The notes under the pieces were generated by a model. It ran no database searches. It saw nothing but the letters and a program-made list of their open reading frames with translations, and had not been told where the DNA came from. Of a stretch of 11,074 bases of DNA, positions 1 through 6,210 are shown one piece after another. The stretch spans positions 1 to 11,074 of the forward strand of contig JAJYKO010000100.1 in NCBI GenBank assembly GCA_021788565.1, read 5' to 3'. This DNA is from Chloroflexota bacterium (GTDB lineage: Bacteria; Chloroflexota; UBA6077). Within the stretch, counting starts at the first letter, position 1; every line of letters begins with the position of its first letter. A program made the position numbers and the translations under genes.

Positions 1-493
1 GCTTGTATTTATCCAGCAACTGAACCCCGTCGCTGTGCTACAATGTTCTTGCTACGCTTGACCGGCGATAAGACCCGGTCTAACATAGATTTGTTGCAGC
101 CGCGGAACATCCGCTAGGTAGGAAGAGTGACATCGCTGAACGCAAGCACACTGATCAAGAGGATGTGCTTTGCGTGCATTGCCTCCCCGCCGTAGCCTCT
201 CGCTGATGCGCAGCAGATCTTAGCATCATCTCCAGCGTGGTGCCGGCGATTCCCGTCTGTCCCCAGCGTTGCCGAGAATCGATCGGCGGTTCGAACGTTC
301 TGCCTGCCCCGACCTGTCGTCAGCGGTCCCCATGGCGTTGTCGCTGTGGTAGAAGAGGGAGTGATCTCAGCCATGACGCAGGCCATAATCCTCCATAAAG
401 GAGAATAACAGCTGTGAGAAACATTGTTGTCTACATGACAGTGCCGATACTGGAGGCTGTGCCCCAGAGTACACTCTCGGACGCCACGGACAG
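1..493. other. Region without a recognised gene, upstream of the ClC gene
   Basis: No protein family is recognisable on either strand. A minus-strand open frame at 114-512 is Cys/His/Arg-rich and looks like chance. Visible structure: a 6-bp inverted repeat GACCGG/CCGGTC (60-65 and 75-80, 9-nt loop) that could end a gene lying to the left, although no clear T-tract follows; an extended -10-like TGCTACAAT at 36-44 without a matching -35; and a -10-like CATAAT at 384-389 just before the ribosome binding site of the small leader ORF. None of these is strong alone. Confidence 0.5.
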
Positions 494-497
494 ATGA
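414..497 (+). CDS. Possible 27-aa leader peptide coupled to the ClC gene
   Basis: A GTG at 414 is preceded by AAAGGAG (397-403, 10-nt spacing). It opens a 27-codon frame (VRNIVVYMTVPILEAV...) whose TGA (495-497) overlaps the ATG of the ClC gene at 494 in the arrangement ATGA. The ClC start has no convincing Shine-Dalgarno sequence of its own, whereas this one is good. The likely role, if any, is translational coupling. No homologous family is recognised, and the peptide has no run of one amino acid that would suggest classical attenuation. Alternatively it is the decayed remnant of a longer upstream gene, or chance. Confidence 0.35.
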   Translation: MRNIVVYMTVPILEAVPQSTLSDATDR

Positions 498-1621
498 TAG
501 GAGGGGCGGCACAGGCTTTTAGAGAACAGATCGAGTCAATTGATGTCCACTACCTGCGAAAGTGGCTCCTCATCAGCGGCCTGATAGGGATAGTGGCTGG
601 GATAGGGGCCATTGTCTTCTACTCCGCTATTAGTTGGTCGACACAGCTGTTCCTAGGTATGGGAGCCGGATTTGTCCCACCGGCTCCACTCGGCGAGGGG
701 CAGACCGTCATCACGGCGATCTCCCGGCGCTGGATGATTCCGGTGGTGACCACGCTCGGCGGACTGCTTTCCGGCCTAATCGTATACACATTGGCCCCCG
801 AGGCGGAAGGGCACGGCACCGATGCGGCCATAAAGGCTTTCCATCGCAACGAGGGGCTGATACGCGCTCGAGTGCCACTGGTCAAGTTGGTGGCCTCGGC
901 CATAACCATCGGTTCAGGGGGTAGTGCGGGCCGCGAAGGGCCGACCGCCCAGATTGGAGCCGGCTTTGGGTCCCTGCTCGGACGGCTTCTCAACCTGCCG
1001 GTCCAGGAACGCCGGATCGCGGTAGCCGCAGGGATTGGCGCGGGAATAGGGGCAATATTCAAAGCACCGGTAGGCGGTGCCCTGCTCAGTGCTGAGATTC
1101 TTTACCTCAACGGGCTCGAGATAGATGCGCTCATCCCTTCATTCATTGCTTCCGTGATAGGCTACGCCATCTTTGCCAGCTGGGATGGCTACACTCCCAT
1201 CTTCGGCAACCATTTTAACGTCGTTTTCAACGATCCCGTCTCCCTGATCTTCTACGCCCTCCTGGGCCTGGTCTGCGGTTTTGTGGGCATACTGTATCCT
1301 CGAGTCTTCTACGCTGTGCGGGACTACTTCCACCACCTCGCGATTCCCAATGTCTTCAAACCGGCTATCGGGGGACTGGCGGTTGGCCTCATTGGCCTCT
1401 TCCTGCCGGAAGTGCTTGGCATGGGTTATGGATGGCTCCAGATCGTCATGGTGCCGCAGACCACCATCCCGCTTGGTTTGATGGTCCTCCTGGTCTTTGG
1501 CAAAATAGTGGCTACCTCACTCTCGATCGGCTCCGGTGGCAGCGGTGGGGTTTTCGCCCCGGGGTTGTTCATTGGTGGCATGCTGGGGTGGCCTTGTGGA
1601 CCGCGTTGTACGGTACGGTAG
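494..1621 (+). CDS. ClC-family chloride channel/transporter, N-terminal part (frameshifted)
   Basis: Membrane core of a ClC chloride channel or Cl-/H+ exchanger. Family signatures: GHGTDAAI at residues 106-113 (variant of GSGIPQ), GSGGSAGREGP at 140-150 with the gating glutamate E148, and GSGGSGGVFAP at 346-356 (the GxFxP loop). Hydrophobic segments begin around residues 24-45 and continue throughout. After IGGMLG the frame reads WPCGPRCTVR and stops, while the expected continuation (VALWTALYGTVGHV...) is in the -1 frame from 1588. One extra G in the G run 1585-1588 would join the two. This is therefore either a sequencing/assembly error or a real frameshift. The ATG at 494 overlaps the stop of a small upstream ORF, and no better start is seen in frame. 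The family call is sure; intactness is not. Confidence 0.9.
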   Translation: MIGGAAQAFREQIESIDVHYLRKWLLISGLIGIVAGIGAIVFYSAISWSTQLFLGMGAGFVPPAPLGEGQTVITAISRRWMIPVVTTLGGLLSGLIVYTLAPEAEGHGTDAAIKAFHRNEGLIRARVPLVKLVASAITIGSGGSAGREGPTAQIGAGFGSLLGRLLNLPVQERRIAVAAGIGAGIGAIFKAPVGGALLSAEILYLNGLEIDALIPSFIASVIGYAIFASWDGYTPIFGNHFNVVFNDPVSLIFYALLGLVCGFVGILYPRVFYAVRDYFHHLAIPNVFKPAIGGLAVGLIGLFLPEVLGMGYGWLQIVMVPQTTIPLGLMVLLVFGKIVATSLSIGSGGSGGVFAPGLFIGGMLGWPCGPRCTVR

Positions 1622-2820
1622 GGCACGTGCCGGCGAGCCCTGAAGCGTTTGTGGTGGTGGGAATGATGGCGCTCTTCGGCGGCGTGGCCCGGGCACCGCT
1701 CGCCGTGATGTTCATGGTCAGCGAGATGGCAGGGAGCTACACGATGCTGGCACCTGCCATGCTTGCGGTTGGCATCGCGTACGTAATTATCGGGCGTAAC
1801 ACCATTTACGAGAGCCAGGTGGAATCCCCTGCCCAGTCGCCGGCTCACCGAAACGAGTATTCCTTGCCGCTCCTCGCCCAGTTGCGGGTGAGAGACGCGA
1901 TGAGAACCGATGTCGTGCCCGTGACGAACAAAGATACGGCGAAGGAAGTGGAGCAACGTCTCGCTGCCGAGCACAAAAACTCGTTGCCTGTCGTGGACTC
2001 CCAAACACATAGCCTCGTGGGCATCGTTTCCCGCGAAGACCTCCTGCGTCTTCCCGAGCGGAACGGCCAGCAGGTCGCGGGCTTCATGACCACCAACGTG
2101 GTCACCACCACCGCGGAAGATTCCCTCGCCACGGTGATGGAGTTGATGAGCAAGCACAACATCTCGGGCCTGCCGGTGCTACACAGGTCGGGGCGAGACT
2201 CGCGGCCGGTAGGCATGATAAGCCGGCGCGATCTCGAGCGAGCCTACACTAGAACGGCGAGACAGCTCCTGAGCGGGAGCATGCCCGGCATGGCGACCGA
2301 AGCAGTGATGGAGAAGGCAACAACCCCTGCGCAATCGGTGGCAGTCGGACCCCAGCCGAGCGTCACGGCGGAGACGAAGACGCTGCGCGGTCTCGTAGAG
2401 CGGATCCAGAAGACGGGTATTACTGCGAGACCCCTGGAGGTTACCGAGGTAGAGCCTGGACAGCACGAGAAGGCAGAGGGGATAAGTGCCCGGCCTATCT
2501 GCGTGGTGTCCTGGGCCCGGCAGGCCGTGAGGCTGCCGTGGCTCGGGGACATACCGGACACCGAAAAGGGGCGTGGCAAATACGTTAAACTGTCTCCCGA
2601 GAGAATCAATATTCCTCCGGAGGTCGCCGAGCAATATCGCCAGGTCTATAGCGTCGTGCAGGTTCAGGAAGGTGCCGTCTTCCTGAGTACCAAGCTCGCG
2701 GACTCGAGCCTCGGCCTGATCTTGGCGATCAGGACGGGAGGCCGATGGCTGGAACTGTACCGGTGGAACGCTTCCTGGACCGGGATTGGCCTTTCCCGCC
2801 TGGACATCTGCAGCGTATAG
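1588..2820 (+). CDS. ClC transporter C-terminal part: last helices plus CBS pair
   Basis: Continuation of the ClC gene in another frame; 1588 marks the inferred junction, not a proven start. The first 80 or so residues complete the membrane domain (FVVVGMMALFGGVARAPLAV is typical of helices N-Q of ClC proteins). A CBS pair follows at about residues 100-222: VRDAMRTDVVPV, then SLPVVDSQTHSLVGIVSRED, a second unit starting FMTTNVVTTTAEDS and ending GMISRRDLERAYTR. CBS pairs bind adenine nucleotides and gate transporters. The remaining roughly 190 residues (GKYVKLSPERINIPPEVAEQ and on) keep a GC-rich third codon position, so they look coded, but I recognise no family. The frame ends at 2820, before the CBS-end-like and RCK_C sequences that lie in another frame. 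Confidence 0.8.
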   Translation: MALWTALYGTVGHVPASPEAFVVVGMMALFGGVARAPLAVMFMVSEMAGSYTMLAPAMLAVGIAYVIIGRNTIYESQVESPAQSPAHRNEYSLPLLAQLRVRDAMRTDVVPVTNKDTAKEVEQRLAAEHKNSLPVVDSQTHSLVGIVSREDLLRLPERNGQQVAGFMTTNVVTTTAEDSLATVMELMSKHNISGLPVLHRSGRDSRPVGMISRRDLERAYTRTARQLLSGSMPGMATEAVMEKATTPAQSVAVGPQPSVTAETKTLRGLVERIQKTGITARPLEVTEVEPGQHEKAEGISARPICVVSWARQAVRLPWLGDIPDTEKGRGKYVKLSPERINIPPEVAEQYRQVYSVVQVQEGAVFLSTKLADSSLGLILAIRTGGRWLELYRWNASWTGIGLSRLDICSV

Positions 2821-2849
2821 CGCGCGAACTTCAGGGTTCTCACTGCGTC

Positions 2850-2927
2850 GACGTCATTCGAGCCTACAGCAAATCGATGCTCGGCCGAATGAAGACACAG
2901 AGTCAGCGCCCGGTCCTGCCGCACTAG
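2850..2927 (+). pseudogene. CBS-end-like remnant ending in an in-frame TAG
   Basis: In the same frame as the following RCK_C domain, 2850-2888 reads DVIRAYSKSMLGR. This is the usual end helix of a CBS domain and is parallel to DLERAYTR at 2230-2253 in the preceding frame. A TAG at 2925-2927 then interrupts the frame just before HGTRFVEVKVEPG. Upstream, ELQG...VLT...RRDVIRAY can be assembled only by allowing small indels near 2836-2852, so this stretch is either decayed or carries sequence errors. It is probably part of the original ClC-CBS-RCK_C reading frame. Confidence 0.45.
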
Positions 2928-2945
2928 CTTCACGGCACGAGGTTT

Positions 2946-3179
2946 GTGGAGGTCAAGGTCGAGCCTGGCACGGCGCTGGTGGGTCGCAGACTGGCAGAGT
3001 TAAAGCTGCCCCCCGATACACTGGTCGTTGCCATTGAGCGAGAGCGTGAGGCCGTTATATCCCGGGGCAGCACGCAGATGCTGGCAGGCGATACCGTGTT
3101 GATCCACGTTCGAGACGACGCAGTCGCCGACCTTCACGAGCGGCTGGCCTCAAGGCCCAGCAAAGCAGGCAGCGACTAG
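2946..3179 (+). CDS. RCK_C (TrkA-C) domain, detached C-terminus of the ClC protein
   Basis: The 77 residues from GTG 2946 form a recognisable RCK_C/TrkA-C regulatory domain: VEPGTALVGRRLAELKLPPD, then TLVVAIEREREAVISRGSTQ, then MLAGDTVLIHVRDD. Such domains sit at the C-terminus of K+ channels and of some ClC-CBS proteins, where they bind a ligand and set channel activity. There is no clear Shine-Dalgarno sequence for the GTG, and the frame is open upstream to the TAG at 2925. It is therefore more likely the tail of the disrupted ClC gene than an independent small protein. It ends 17 bp before the convergent OsmC gene. Confidence 0.7.
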   Translation: MEVKVEPGTALVGRRLAELKLPPDTLVVAIEREREAVISRGSTQMLAGDTVLIHVRDDAVADLHERLASRPSKAGSD

Positions 3180-3200
3180 ACGGCGCGATGGTCGCCCTAG
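3176..3200. terminator. Small hairpin spanning two convergent stop codons
   Basis: CTAG-ac-GGCG-cgatggt-CGCC-CTAG is a near-symmetric stem that contains the TAG of the RCK_C frame on one strand and the TAG of the OsmC gene on the other. It could act as a weak bidirectional terminator, but it has no T-tract. Confidence 0.25.
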
Positions 3201-3685
3201 AACTCTTCCTGGGGCAAGTCCTCCATCTGCAGCTCGGTTGTGATGTCTATGCAGCCGCCGACGCTTCGGAACATGGGGCAGCTACTGGCATGAACGGCGT
3301 GCGCACGAAGGGCCGCATCGCGCTTGTCGGGCGTGAGCCGGAGGTAGTAGTTGACGTGGATGCGCTTCACCACCAGCACCCTCCCCTCGAGCTCCACCTC
3401 GCCCACCGCTTCTGAGGTCAGCCGGCCCTCTCCAGCCGGGATCCCGCGCGCTTCCAGCGCGCCACCCAGGGTGCCAGTGAGTCAACCAGCTGTCGCGGCC
3501 ACCAGGTAGTCGAGGGTGGCGGCGTGGGGCTCGTTAACGTGAGGATCGACTCCGTAATGCTCGGCTATCTCCGAGTGGACCCCGAAGAATACCGGCTGTG
3601 GCTCCGCGGACAAGTAAGCGCGACGCAGAGAGCCCTTGACGCGCTCGATGCGCACCAGGGATTTATAGGCGACTGGATCTGTCAT
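3197..3685 (-). CDS. OsmC-family peroxidase, probable selenoprotein (Sec at residue 68)
   Basis: OsmC/Ohr-family proteins reduce organic hydroperoxides with a peroxidatic and a resolving cysteine. The frame from ATG 3685 (TGAGG, 7 nt upstream) to TAG 3197 covers 162 residues, normal for the family. It contains one internal TGA at 3484-3482, codon 68, in the context LDYLVAATAG-[TGA]-LTGTLGGALEARG. Known relatives have the peroxidatic Cys exactly here (AGCLTGTL-like). The second Cys is kept at C136 in HASSCPMFRSVGG. Both sides of the TGA are in the same frame with good family-like sequence, so no frameshift is needed. A GC hairpin follows at SECIS distance. OsmC-like selenoproteins have been described from metagenomes. 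The alternative is a nonsense mutation or sequencing error of a Cys codon. If TGA is read as stop, the product would be a useless 67-aa peptide. The gene lies downstream of a disulfide oxidoreductase on the same strand. Confidence 0.8.
3446..3462 (-). promoter_or_regulatory. Candidate bacterial SECIS hairpin
   Basis: On the OsmC coding strand, GCGCGC-TGGAA-GCGCGC forms a perfect 6-bp stem with a 5-nt loop. The loop begins 25 nt after the in-frame TGA. Bacterial SECIS elements are hairpins just 3' of the UGA, with the apical loop roughly 16-37 nt away and a G among the first two loop bases; here the second loop base is G. A CCC/GGG pairing outside it could extend the stem with an internal loop. 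The structure is seen in the sequence; its function is inferred. Confidence 0.6.
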
Positions 3686-3722
3686 GGTTGTGCCTCATGC
3701 CCCTTCTTCGGCGATCGCTGTT

Positions 3723-3795
3723 CTATGCCACGGGCCGGCATTCTCTCAGCTAGAACGTGCCGGCTGGGCATTCAACGTGGTGTCGTGTGGCATAG
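3723..3795. repeat. Nested inverted repeat between oxidoreductase and OsmC genes
   Basis: The outer arms CTATGCCAC (3723-3731) and GTGGCATAG (3787-3795) are perfect 9-bp complements. Inside them, GCCGGCA (3734-3740) and TGCCGGC (3758-3764) form a 7-bp stem that can be extended by TTCT/AGAA around a 7-nt loop. In the transcript it starts 2 nt after the oxidoreductase stop and ends about 37 nt before the OsmC start. It could be a processing or stability element, a partial terminator, or a short palindromic repeat. There is no T-tract. Confidence 0.55.
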
Positions 3796-3797
3796 CC

Positions 3798-5189
3798 TCA
3801 CTCCTCGAGGGTCGCGAACAGGTTGTTCAGCGACTCCGCCAAGGTCGGGTGAGCGAAGATGGCGTCCCGCAGCGCCGTGTAGGGGAGCTTTCCCATCATC
3901 GCTATCTCCAACATCGCCATGACCTCGCCGCCCTCTATGCCGAGAACCGCGCAACCGAGGATTTGATCTGTATCCGCGTCGACTACCGCCTTCATGAACC
4001 CGCGGGATTCGTCGACCTCCAGCGCTCGGGCCACGCTGCTCATCGGCATCTTCGCGACTCGGACGTTGAGTCCTCGCTCCCGGGCCTCCTGTTCGCCCAG
4101 CCCAACGCGACCCAGTTGAGGGTCGATAAAGACGGTATATGGTACCGGACGATCTTTCGTCGTCGCGTTCCCTCCCTCGATAAGGTTGGAGCGAAGGATC
4201 CGGAAGTCATCGTAGGAGATGTGGGTGAACGCCGGCCCTCCCTTCACGTCCCCCAGGGCGTAGATGCCCGGCACGTTCGTCTCCAGCCGCTCGTTCACCG
4301 ATACGAAGCCCCGCTCGTCGATCTTCACGCCCGCCGCCTGCAGATTGAGATCCTCGGTGTTGGGGGCTCGCCCAGCTGCCACCAGCAGGTGCGAGCCGGT
4401 ATGCTCCCGCTCACCGTCTCCAGCGCGTATTACCAGATGGACAGATCCGTCTCGTGCCTCGGCCCTTATAGTGGTCGCATCCAGCAGCACTTCGATGCCA
4501 TCTTCCCGAAGGATCTTGGCGACTTCCTCGGCGATATCGGGGTCCTCGCGAGCCAGCAGCTGGCCGCCTCGCTGTATCACCGTCACGCGGCTGCCAAGGC
4601 GGCGAAAAAGCTGCCCAAACTCCAATCCAACGTATCCGCCTCCCAGCACCAGTAGGTGCTCGGGAACTGTGTCCACCTCCATGATCGACGTCGAATCTAG
4701 GAACGGTACCCCATCCATCCCGGCGACGTCGGGCACGCCGGGCCTGGCTCCCGTGTTGATGAAGATTTGCTCGGCGTGCAGGTGGCGCACTGTGCCGTTG
4801 TTCAAACGAGCGTCCACCGAGTTGGGACCGGTGAAACTCGCCTCTCCCATCAGCAGATCCAGCCCCTCGGTTGCCTTGATTTGCTTCTCGCCGCCGGATC
4901 GAAAGCGGTCGACGATATCCCGCTTGCGCGCCCGTACCCGCAACATATCCACGGTTGTTGGGCCGGCATAGACTCCGTAATCTCCGGATCGGCGGGCGAG
5001 GTAGGCTACCCTGCCGCTGGCGATCATGGTCTTGGTTGGCGTGCAGCCCTCGTTTACGCAGGTGCCACCCACGTGCTTGCGCTCGACGATCGCCGTCTTC
5101 CTCCCGGCTTGTGCCAGGGCAGTTGAAAGGGGACCGCCCCCTTGACCAGACCCGATGACAATTGCGTCGTACTGCTCGGTTGGGGCCAC
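3798..5189 (-). CDS. Class I FAD/NAD(P)H disulfide oxidoreductase (lipoamide dehydrogenase/MerA-like)
   Basis: A 463-aa flavoprotein that moves electrons from NAD(P)H through FAD to a redox disulfide. Features in order: FAD-binding GSGQGG at 13-18; redox pair C44/C49 in [16 protein letters not shown](P)-binding GGGYVG at 183-188; second FAD motif [10 protein letters not shown] near 310; C-terminal dimerisation domain with the catalytic dyad H447/E452 in AHPTLAE. There is no N-terminal HMA domain and no C-terminal Cys pair, so it is not a mercuric reductase. The [10 protein letters not shown] variant differs from classical Lpd (CxNxGCIPSK), so the substrate is open. Start: GTG 5189 with GGGAG 6-7 nt upstream. 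The OsmC gene follows after 112 bp on the same strand, which suggests it could reduce that peroxidase directly or through a lipoyl or thiol carrier (inference). Confidence 0.9.
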   Translation of the reverse strand: MAPTEQYDAIVIGSGQGGGPLSTALAQAGRKTAIVERKHVGGTCVNEGCTPTKTMIASGRVAYLARRSGDYGVYAGPTTVDMLRVRARKRDIVDRFRSGGEKQIKATEGLDLLMGEASFTGPNSVDARLNNGTVRHLHAEQIFINTGARPGVPDVAGMDGVPFLDSTSIMEVDTVPEHLLVLGGGYVGLEFGQLFRRLGSRVTVIQRGGQLLAREDPDIAEEVAKILREDGIEVLLDATTIRAEARDGSVHLVIRAGDGEREHTGSHLLVAAGRAPNTEDLNLQAAGVKIDERGFVSVNERLETNVPGIYALGDVKGGPAFTHISYDDFRILRSNLIEGGNATTKDRPVPYTVFIDPQLGRVGLGEQEARERGLNVRVAKMPMSSVARALEVDESRGFMKAVVDADTDQILGCAVLGIEGGEVMAMLEIAMMGKLPYTALRDAIFAHPTLAESLNNLFATLEE

Positions 5190-5445
5190 TTCTTACTCCC
5201 TCATTGGTTCGGCCACCGCGTGGCCATTCTAGACGAACAGGATGTATTGCGATGCTGGACATTCAACGCTTCCGCAAACCCGCGGGAAATCGTGAGTGTC
5301 TCGTCTCCGTGATGCCGGACGACTCGCTGCCAGAGCCGCAATCATCGTGCCGCCAGGCTCGCGCGGGCACACTTGCGCAGCCATCTGCCGATAGCGAGAA
5401 TGGTGTGCGAACGGTGGTGGATCATCAACCAAGGAGGCAGTTCAG
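5190..5445. other. Divergent intergenic region
   Basis: Lies between the oxidoreductase (-) and the DUF1579-like gene (+). Short open frames on both strands have no family resemblance. A -10-like TAGAAT is readable on the minus strand (5228-5233) but lacks a matching -35. The Shine-Dalgarno of the next gene (AAGGAGG, 5431-5437) is the only clear signal. Confidence 0.4.
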
Positions 5446-5991
5446 ATGACTCGAAAGGACTCGCTCAACGAGGCGCTGCACGCTTTGAGGGCCTACGAGC
5501 CCTTGGCCGAACCGTTGCGGCTCTTTGGTCAGTTCGTCGGGTCCTGGGATCTCGAGTGGCATGGCCTCGATCGCTCGGGCTCCAACATCGTCGTCAAGGG
5601 TGAATTGCACGTCGGCTGGATTTTGGACGGACGTGCGGTCCAGGACGTCTGGCGGGTGCCTTTAGACGCAAACGATGCCGCCCAAATGCGCGGGTTTCAT
5701 GGCACGACGATTCGGTTCTACGATCCGCGCGTTGACGCGTGGCGGTCAACGTGGCTGGATCCCCTGAACGGTCGGGTGCGGCGCTTTCTCGGCAGGCCGG
5801 TCCAAGACACGATCGTTCTGGAGGGACTCGATGAGGACCCACGGGAGCGTTGGAGCTTCCGCGACATAACCCCCGACAGCTTTCGGTGGACAGGCGAACA
5901 GTCCGTCGACGGCGGTCACACCTGGACGATCGATGATGAGATGTTTGCCCGCCGGCGGGTCTCGCCAAGCTTGGGACGGCCGGATCTTTAG
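5446..5991 (+). CDS. DUF1579-like hypothetical protein
   Basis: A 181-aa soluble protein with an excellent ribosome binding site (AAGGAGG, 8 nt before ATG). The pattern FGQFVGSWDLEWHGLD near residue 26, the middle GFHGTTIRFYDPRVDAWRST, and the alternating beta-strand character with conserved Trp match the lipocalin-like DUF1579 fold: a small beta barrel opening with a G-x-W motif, as in heme or ligand binders. No catalytic residue set and no signal peptide is evident. It stands alone, divergent from the redox pair and convergent with the PHP gene. Function unknown. Confidence 0.75.
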   Translation: MTRKDSLNEALHALRAYEPLAEPLRLFGQFVGSWDLEWHGLDRSGSNIVVKGELHVGWILDGRAVQDVWRVPLDANDAAQMRGFHGTTIRFYDPRVDAWRSTWLDPLNGRVRRFLGRPVQDTIVLEGLDEDPRERWSFRDITPDSFRWTGEQSVDGGHTWTIDDEMFARRRVSPSLGRPDL

Positions 5992-6210
5992 AGGCGAATG
6001 CCCATGCCATCGGTTGAGTGAGGCTACCGCTCGTCCTACTGGGGCTTGAAGGAAAACGTGAAGTTGGTGTTGGGGAGTCTCCGCCGAACCAACCAGTGCC
6101 GAAGCGGCGGCCGGAGGTCGACCCTGCACATTATCTGGAAACGGCGACGGGGCCAGAACGTTACGATGGCTTCGACACAGTGGGCGAAATGGTGTGGAGG
6201 TGCGGTGCAG

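Noticed and set aside
36..44. Extended -10-like TGCTACAAT as a promoter for the ClC gene
   Set aside because: No -35 at the right distance and it would give a leader of more than 350 nt; too weak to call.
114..512. Minus-strand 132-codon open frame upstream of the ClC gene
   Set aside because: Composition is Cys/His/Arg/Thr-rich with no family resemblance and no ribosome site, and it overlaps the ClC start; it looks like chance in GC-rich DNA.
1580..1592. Programmed -1 frameshift in the ClC gene
   Set aside because: The site (CTGGGGTGG) is not a canonical X-XXY-YYZ slippery heptamer, and I saw no convincing downstream pseudoknot.
2925..2927. TAG in the ClC tail as a pyrrolysine codon
   Set aside because: ClC/RCK_C proteins are not known to use pyrrolysine, no such machinery is seen, and nearby frame changes point to decay or error.
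3684..4655. Long plus-strand open frames opposite the oxidoreductase
   Set aside because: Antisense shadows of a gene with a complete set of catalytic motifs; no family resemblance.
3798..5189. Calling the flavoprotein mercuric reductase (merA)
   Set aside because: It lacks the C-terminal cysteine pair, the HMA domain and any mer neighbours; only the general fold matches.
5162..5449. Open frames on both strands in the divergent gap
   Set aside because: No ribosome site and no recognisable family; the gap is more simply regulatory sequence.
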